Part shown: piece by piece, positions 55,796 to 64,000 of the stretch | How positions within the stretch are numbered: the stretch's first letter is position 1 | Layout: each line of letters starts with the position of its first letter | Source: Poronia punctata | Lineage: Eukaryota > Ascomycota > Sordariomycetes > Xylariales > Xylariaceae | Assembly: GCA_022579005.1 (NCBI GenBank) | Contig: MU401457.1 | Span: 310,001-374,000 of the forward strand | DNA: 64,000 nt | Direction: 5' to 3' | Translations under genes and position numbers: made by a program | The notes under the pieces: generated by a model | Databases searched by the model: none | What the model was told of the DNA's origin: nothing | The model's input: the letters and a program-made list of their open reading frames with translations, nothing else

Positions 55796-58452
55796 ATGAG
55801 GGCGCAAAGGGCCATCGCGGTCATTAATGACAGCCGCATCCTCAGCTCCAGATCTGGGCTAAGAAAACTAAATATTGCCTCCAAGGCCTTCACATCACAA
55901 GCTCCGTCACAATACGTCGTAGCTCCGCTGCGAGTGGAGGGAAGAAGATATTTTAGCTTGACGAGACCACGATTTGCCGCTTCCGCTTCCAATGCTGCTG
56001 CCGAAGCGTAAGTGAAGAACCTAATCCCCTTGTGTTGCGATGTCGTTGGTGGATTTGAGACTAACATGGTATTCACCGGTATTTAGTCTTAGACGTGCTT
56101 CCGAAGAGGCGGCCAATCTCACTCCCGAGGCCGTTTTGGCAAAGATGAGCCCCGAGGAGAAGAAGCGACTATCGAAAGTGCGAAACATCGGCATTGCTGT
56201 ACGTAACATCAAGTTTCCCCAAAGCTTCCGACTGCTGCATCCGTTGTCATACCCTCCGCAACCAAGGCATATCTGATTATATCGATAGGCGCATATTGAC
56301 AGCGGCAAAACGACCGCCACCGAACGAGTTCTCTTCTATACCGGCAGAATCAAGGCGATACACGAAGTTCGAGGACGAGATGGCGCCGGCGCCAAGATGG
56401 ACTCTATGGAGCTGGAACGAGAGAAGGGTATTACCATTCAGTCTGCTGCGACGTTTGCCGACTGGAAGAAGGTGGAGGACGGAAAGGAAGAGACATACCA
56501 TATCAATCTGATCGACACGCCCGGCCATATCGACTTTACCATCGAAGTCGAACGTGCCCTGCGAGTTCTGGACGGCGCCGTCATGATTCTTTGCGCCGTC
56601 AGTGGTGTCCAGTCCCAAACGGTGACTGTCGACAGACAGATGAAGCGTTACAACATTCCGCGCATCAGCTTCGTAAACAAGATGGATCGTATGGGTGCCA
56701 ATCCCTGGAAGGCGGTCGAGCAGATCAACTCAAAGCTGAAGATCCCTGCTGCCGCCATCCAAATCCCCATCGGCGCCGAAGACCAGTTCAAGGGCGTTGT
56801 CGACCTTATCCACATGAGATCAATCTATAACGAGGGCCCCAAGGGTACCATTGTCAGGGTAGAAGACAAGATCCCCGAAGATCTCCAGGCATTTGCCGAG
56901 GAGAAGCGCCAGGTTCTGATCGAAAAACTGGCAGATGTGGACGACGAGATTGCCGAGCTTTTCCTGGACGAGCAGACACCAACTCCGGAGCAGATGATGG
57001 CCGCCATCCGTCGGGCAACCATCGGTCTCAAGTTCACACCTGTCATGATGGGATCTGCCCTGGCCGACAAGTCCATCCAGCCCATGCTTGATGCAGTTTG
57101 CGACTACCTCCCCAATCCGGCCGATGTTCAAAACCTGGCGCTGGACAAGTCCAAGGGAGAGGCTGAGACACAACTTGTGCCCTACAATTCGCTCCCCTTT
57201 GTGGGCCTGGCTTTCAAGCTAGAAGAGAACAACTACGGCCAGCTCACCTATATCCGAGTATACCAAGGCACTCTCAAGAAGAGCTCGTACCTGTTCAACT
57301 CGAGGACGGACAAGAAGGTTCGAATTCCCCGAATCGTGCGAATGCACTCAAACGAAATGGAAGACGTCAACGAGGTGGGCGCCGGAGAGATCTGCGCCGT
57401 GTTCGGTGTCGATTGCGCCTCGGGTGACACTTTCACCGATGGAAATCTACCGTACACCATGTCTAGTATGTTCGTGCCTGACGCCGTCATGTCTCTTTCC
57501 ATCAAGCCGAAGCGCAGCATAGACGCAGACAATTTCAGCAAGGCCATGAACCGATTCCAACGTGAGGACCCCACCTTCCGGTTGACAGTTGACGACGAGA
57601 GCGAGGAGACGATCATTTCCGGTATGGGCGAGTTGCACCTCGAAATCTACGTCGAGCGTCTCCGCCGAGAATACAAGGTAGAATGCGTCACCGGACAGCC
57701 CCGTGTCGCCTATCGTGAGACTATCGGCCAGAAAGCCAACTTCGACTACCTCCTGCGAAGACAGACGGGCGGCCCTGGTGACTATGCCCGGGTCGTCGGT
57801 TGGATCGAGCCCAGCCCGGAGCCGGAGAAGAACATTTTTGAGAACCAAGTCGTTGGCGGTTCTATCCCCGACAAGTTCATCTCGGCCTGTGGCAAGGGTT
57901 TCGAGATCTCGTGTCAAAAGGGTCCTCTACTGGGCCACAAGGTCATTGGTACCAAGATGGTGGTCAACGATGGTGCCACACACGTCACGGATTCCTCCGA
58001 CTTTGCCTTCAGTTTGGCCGCTCAGATGGCCTTCAAGAAAGTATTCCATGAAGCCGGTGGCCAGGTTCTCGAGCCCCTGATGAAGACCACCATCATGGCA
58101 CCCAACGAGTTCCAGGGTAACATTCTCATGTTGATGAATAAGCGTAACGCTACCATCATCGACACCGAGATTGGCAGCGAAGACTTCACCCTTCTCTGCG
58201 ATGTCAGTTTGAATTCCATGTTTGGCTTCGCCACGCAACTACGTGCTGCGTCACAAGGCAAGGGCGAGTTCACCATGGAGTTCAGCCACTATTCCCCTGC
58301 ACCTCCTCATCTACAGTAAGTTCCCCCCTTTTTGATATATTACCCTCCATGGGTGGGTCTATTCTGCTCAGTCTGCTCACTGCCCGATTTGTAGGAAGGA
58401 ATTGATTGCCAAACACGAAAAGGAGATTGAGGAGGCCCGAAAAGTAAAATAA
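55796..58452 (+). CDS. MEF1: Mitochondrial elongation factor G 1
   Basis: Four exons, 55796-56007, 56087-56198, 56289-58315 and 58395-58452, joined in phase, give 802 residues; introns are 79, 90 and 79 bp. Start at ATG 55796. The Arg/Ser-rich first 70 residues are a mitochondrial presequence. The GTPase domain has [14 protein letters not shown] (P-loop, split by intron 2), [14 protein letters not shown] (switch I), IDTPGHIDF and FVNKMDRMG. Domains II-V of EF-G follow, with [18 protein letters not shown] in domain III and a complete C-terminus. It catalyses ribosome translocation in mitochondria. The 19-residue Lys/Glu-rich end is encoded by a tiny last exon that a simple frame search misses. 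Confidence 0.95.
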
Positions 58453-59394
58453 TCGACTTTAAAAAGTAAAGAGCAAGCCTGGAAAAGTAAGGTCCGAGAG
58501 ACACGAAGTCATGAACTTCGGATGAAGCAACGGTCGTTATAGAGAGACCATTGCCATGCGCCTGTGCACTTTCCCCCGCAAGGTTTATAGACAAGAACTA
58601 TACACCTGACAGCGGAATTAGAGACGCCCTTTCGTCGTTCCCTCGGCTAGAAGAGCCGGGTCTCTATGTAATAACAAACAACAACAGCCCATAAAATCAC
58701 GGGCACCGGTACATGGGATGTATGTATGATAGATATAAAGGGCAAGGGGGGGGCAAGTTGTACATGGGATGAGAAATTGTATTTTATATACTATGCTGCC
58801 TAACCTAGCTTTACGAAACTATCTGGATTTTGATAGATAGATGAACGGCGCCACAGACGGGAGGGGAGGAATTCAAAGGAGAGCGGGCGCCGGGTAGCAG
58901 AAGAAATTATATTGGACACATTACCACTCCTAAAATGTTTCTCTGTTTTTTCTTCATGGGGGAAATGGTTTTGCTTGTGTGACTGTATTTTATGTTGTGG
59001 TGATATGGACGCCCTAGTACGTTACGCCTATGTATGGTGATCCTGGCTTGCCGACTTCTAATTTCCTGTTTTCAGCCTTTGCTTAAATATGTCGTGCATC
59101 GAATGCTTCGCTGTCTGGAATTGAGACAAAAATATTTGCGCAAAAAGATATCATATCTTACGCCCGATCACTTTTTCATTCTATTAACGTAAGTTTACCT
59201 CGACGTCGGTCGGGTATTTACTTTATTTTTCTATTGTTTTGGACTAAAGAGATTTTGATCCCCCTTTTCAGCTTTTGACTTGGTTACATAAAATCTCGAC
59301 ATTTTTTTACCCCCTTTTTGGTAGATCCAGATCTCCCATTCATTTTATAATTATCGTCTATACAACATTATGTATGCTTTCCCCCTCCCTTTTA
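58453..59394. other. Convergent intergenic spacer
   Basis: About 940 bp between the MEF1 and LYS12 stop codons. A short G-run lies at 58747-58753. No gene is supported. Confidence 0.5.
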
Positions 59395-60666
<1,272 letters not shown>

Positions 60667-63101
60667 TGTTGACCAGGATAATCAGTCAATTGGCTGTAAA
60701 TTCAATGAAGACACCCGACTCGATAAACTTCGAGAAGGAGAGATGGGATGACGTGTTTTCGGAGAGGTACGTGCACCCAGAAAGTGAGATGATGCGATTC
60801 AGACAGACCCCGAAAATTATGGGAAGTTTGACTTGCGATAACGGAGTTCACCTAGCTCTCTGTGTCCGCTACCCGAGCTTCACTGAGACCTCTCGATTTT
60901 CTAGCGCGTCCGGGGAGCACGGTTAAGCGGTGGGAAAGCTGGGGATCATTTCCGGACTCGGAGTGAAAAGGTACTCCGGTCGTTCAAGATGATTGATTAC
61001 AGTAGAATTTCCTATTCACAACAGAAACTGCAGAATATTGACTTCAATTTGCTGTCTTGGTAACAATAAATGGTGAAGCGGCAAATTATAATCCAGAAAA
61101 CACACACTATTTCCTACGAGGGTAGCCTATAATTTCCCACGACATTCATGAAATTACCACGAGTTGGGAATATTAGGTAAGAAGTAATTGGCAGCTTCAA
61201 TAAGTGACTAACCTAGCTGCTAGGTAGGTACCTACCGAACGCAAGGGATGGGTAAGCGACATTCTGCCACCGGAGATAATATTTTCTCTTCCCACGTGTA
61301 ATAACTAGGTCCTTATAATCTTATATATTAAATCTTAGAACATTATTCTAATAAAACTCGAGCATGGCGCGTACCTGCATCCAACGTGCCAGATACATAT
61401 TATCTGTGCAACGAGTTCAGGCGTGTAGAGATAGATACCCCTCATCAATGTCCGAGACGAACATTGGATGATAGTTGGGATCGACAGCTAAAATTGATTG
61501 ACCGCACCAGGTCTTTGGTTCGCAACATATGCCGGCACACCTTGTAAAATGAGGACAAGACCACCACACACATTCTTGAATTACCAGTCTGGTTAGCCAA
61601 CCTTTTAGCACGCTGATTGACTTAATAGCGGGAGTGGTGTTGCGTCGTCGACCTACATTACGGACACTGTATCTCTATTTCTCCATGCACGATCCAGCCG
61701 TCATGTCCGTCAATCCCGTGGGTCCGTCTATCTTATATACACGGACATTCTTAGAGGCACATGGCAAACGCTCAGTCAGCTATTCCGGCAAGGCTCAGAC
61801 AATATATATAAAACGGGTTGGATTTGGAAGGTCTTACTATGGTGTTTTAAAAATAAACTAGACATGTACTTGATATAGAACAAGTTCTGTTTCAGATATA
61901 CCTCAAACGCCAATCAGGATTGCTTGCTTTATAAGAAAGAATGCATCGATTAGGCAGTTGATGGCCTACCGATTGCTCTCGGCACGCCGTGTCACGCACA
62001 AACACAGAAACCTAGGTAGGAACCAGCAATGCTGTCGTAGGGGAAACGTCTAGAACAAAAGGAATATACATGCAGCGACATATGGAAGCCCCTCGTTATA
62101 AATCTAAGCTATTAGATACATACTGCCACATTTCAGTCTGTCTAGCCAGACAAAGACTGAATGAACTGATGGAATTTGAGACTTGTTCGCGTGCCCCTGA
62201 AACCACACCCTCGTGGAACAAACGGGGTTGATGTGTAAAGAGAACGAGGTACCTGCCGGTGCTCTGTAAGCCATGCCCTTAGCAACCTAAAGGTAGATCC
62301 GGTTGGTGCCATATGCTCGCTGTTCTTGTTACGCCCAGGGGCCGTCCCATGAAATTATCCCCCTAATCTGTCAATGAGCGGCCCTCTTTCTTCATTGGAG
62401 ACTAGCCTCAGGTCTAGGTGCCACTGCTACCGTACAAGTACCTAATCCATCCCACCACACCCGCCTAATAGCATCGCATGAATCTGACCAGCTGTCTTCA
62501 TATGATTGTACGGTTTTGAGATGCCACTTTCCCTGCCGTTGCGTTCTTTTATCCTCTTCGATCCTATTTCCAGGATCTCTTCTTAGTTCTCGTCTACTGC
62601 TCGCAGTTGCATTGACGTTGGTAACGAATCACACCCGTTCCGTCTTCCGTCCACCCCAGTCAAATCTAGCCATATCCTAGCCGTTCCTCTGTCGGCAACT
62701 CTGCCGCGCATACTGTATTTTACCTACCCCTGGACTAGTGAAGACAAGCTTTCATTAGGTCGACCTCTCGCAGCCCACCGCTTCCACTGTTCCCCGGCCC
62801 TTCCAGTGCCAGGCTACAGGCTCCAGTCTGCCCATCTCTAGCGGTCCCAGCTTGCGCGACGGAAACAATTCGAAAGCGAAACGAATTGTCATCTTCAGCT
62901 TCTCTTTCAACAACACAATCGTTGCTGGAAGGTGGTGAAGAAAAAGTGGTAAATCGCTTCAGGTCAACGAGCAGCTTCTGCTCTGATCTGTAGCAACGGT
63001 CACACGACTTCCGATTCGCACGGCTTTATCGCACGCTGCAGCTCGATTGACACACAAGACGCACTCTTTGTTTACAACATTCCCCAACCAACACAACGGC
63101 C
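60667..63101. other. Intergenic region, promoters of LYS12 and of the right-edge gene
   Basis: About 2.4 kb between divergent genes. It contains a 14-bp perfect palindrome GGTAGGTACCTACC (61223-61236) and scattered short frames without families. The right 500 bp is pyrimidine-rich and resembles a long 5' leader. Confidence 0.5.
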
Positions 63102-64000
63102 ATGTCGGGAGTGAGGAATCTTCGGGCCATGTTTGAGCAGAAGGGCGATAACTTGCCGGATAGAGGAAGATCGCCTGGTCCCGGTGGTTTTGGTAAGGTC
63201 TTTTTTCCATCCTCTATTCTTATAAATGTTTATCTCCATACGTCGGAAGAGGGGAGGAGGTCAATTGCTGGTCCCTTCTATTTACCACGTTTTCGTCGCC
63301 ATACCAACCCCCTATTTCCACCTTCCCTCTACCCCAAGCTACCATTTTACCCGCGCCGTCTTTGCCTCTCTATGCACGCCCAACGCTAGATTAGGTGTCA
63401 ACGTCGTATCGGTGCCTTTCTATCGCTTCCTTATTTACTATCGTATCTTCCTTTAACCTATTTTCTGGCCTCAACTTCCTCGGTAATATCAATAATACAG
63501 ACGGCATACGTCACTCAAGGGCAGCACTAGACGGCTATCACTTTTTTAAACTGGGTCCCAAACAAACCTAGCTAACCGCAAACTTTTACATCATCACCAG
63601 GCACACCCTCACCTTCAGCTTCCCCCCGTCCGTTGTCCAAAGTTCGAACATCATTTGTTGCAGTCGAGAAGGACGGCAGAATAGGTCTTAGGAGAGAACC
63701 AAGTGGCGATTCGGTCTCGGTATCCAGCAGACGACTTAGCAACGATACCGAAGCTACTACACCCCAACCACTCTTGGAGAGAGCAGACATATTCGCCGCC
63801 AAGATGTCAACACCTGCAACCGGTTTCAGGACGAACCTGTCCGACGAGCCTATTCCCGAGTCTCCGAGACAGGATACACCCGCTCAGCTATCACCCGGAA
63901 AACAAACCAAAACAGCTTTGCAGCCAAATGCCAACCCCGACAAGGTCACGGATGAAGAGGAGCCCGGAACAAAAATGCTGGCGGGTAACCCTACCGACAC
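63102..64000 (+). CDS. Conserved filamentous-fungal protein, 5' part (runs off the window)
   Basis: Exon 1 is 63102-63192, starting MSGVRNLRAMFEQKGD and ending in GRSPGPGGFG. A 408-bp intron with GTAAGG donor and a GCTAAC branch site before CACCAG leads to exon 2, from 63601 to beyond the right edge. Exon 2 stays open for 400 bp in the required phase: SPSASPRPLSKVRTSFVAVE, then RIGLRREPSGDSVSVSSRRL. The visible 163 or so residues are Ser/Pro-rich, disordered and likely phosphorylated. The pattern recalls the N-terminus of large fungal cytoskeleton/AIM21-like proteins, but I am not sure of the family. The intron is far longer than the others here. Confidence 0.6.

Overview
The window looks like nuclear DNA of a filamentous ascomycete (Pezizomycotina, probably Sordariomycetes-like; the class is an inference). 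The genes have short GT-AG introns of 57-140 bp with CTAAC/CTGAC branch sites. Fungus-specific families are present (Zn2Cys6 regulator, NmrA-like reductases, fungal bHLH, yapsin-like protease). One transposon carries the C-to-T/G-to-A signature of repeat-induced point mutation (RIP).

Region 1 (about 0.4-18.2 kb) is a secondary-metabolite cluster that matches the swainsonine (SWN) type. Its core is a 2,524-residue synthase with the order A-T-KS-AT-KR-T-reductase (swnK type). Beside it are two NmrA-like Rossmann reductases (swnN/swnR type), a phytanoyl-CoA-dioxygenase-like Fe(II)/2-oxoglutarate hydroxylase (swnH type) and an APC-family permease (swnT type). A pyrroline-5-carboxylate-reductase-like gene at the left edge is divergent from the hydroxylase and could supply L-pipecolate. 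In the expected route, pipecolate is activated, extended with malonyl-CoA, reduced and released, then cyclised, and the indolizidine ring is reduced and hydroxylated. The cluster's aminotransferase (swnA) and the second hydroxylase are not in this window.

Region 2 (18.2-30.7 kb) is mostly housekeeping: a one-helix coiled-coil membrane protein, mitochondrial threonyl-tRNA synthetase, an Ino4-like bHLH factor, a Maf-family nucleotide pyrophosphatase and a type I Baeyer-Villiger monooxygenase. An unresolved homopolymer gap with an erroneous duplicate copy lies at 26.66-26.93 kb.

Region 3 (30.7-45 kb) is gene-poor accessory DNA. It holds an aminoglycoside-phosphotransferase-like pseudogene, an F-box-like gene and a 5.63 kb extremely AT-rich LTR retroelement with 273-bp terminal repeats that differ only by transitions.

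Region 4 (45-64 kb) carries a Zn2Cys6 transcription factor, an NAD(P)-binding protein, a 582-bp hAT-like miniature transposon with 8-bp target duplication and internal 9-bp minisatellite, a GPI-type aspartic protease, mitochondrial elongation factor G (MEF1), homoisocitrate dehydrogenase (LYS12) and the 5' part of a conserved fungal gene running off the right edge. Exon boundaries were worked out by hand from splice signals, reading phase and family motifs.
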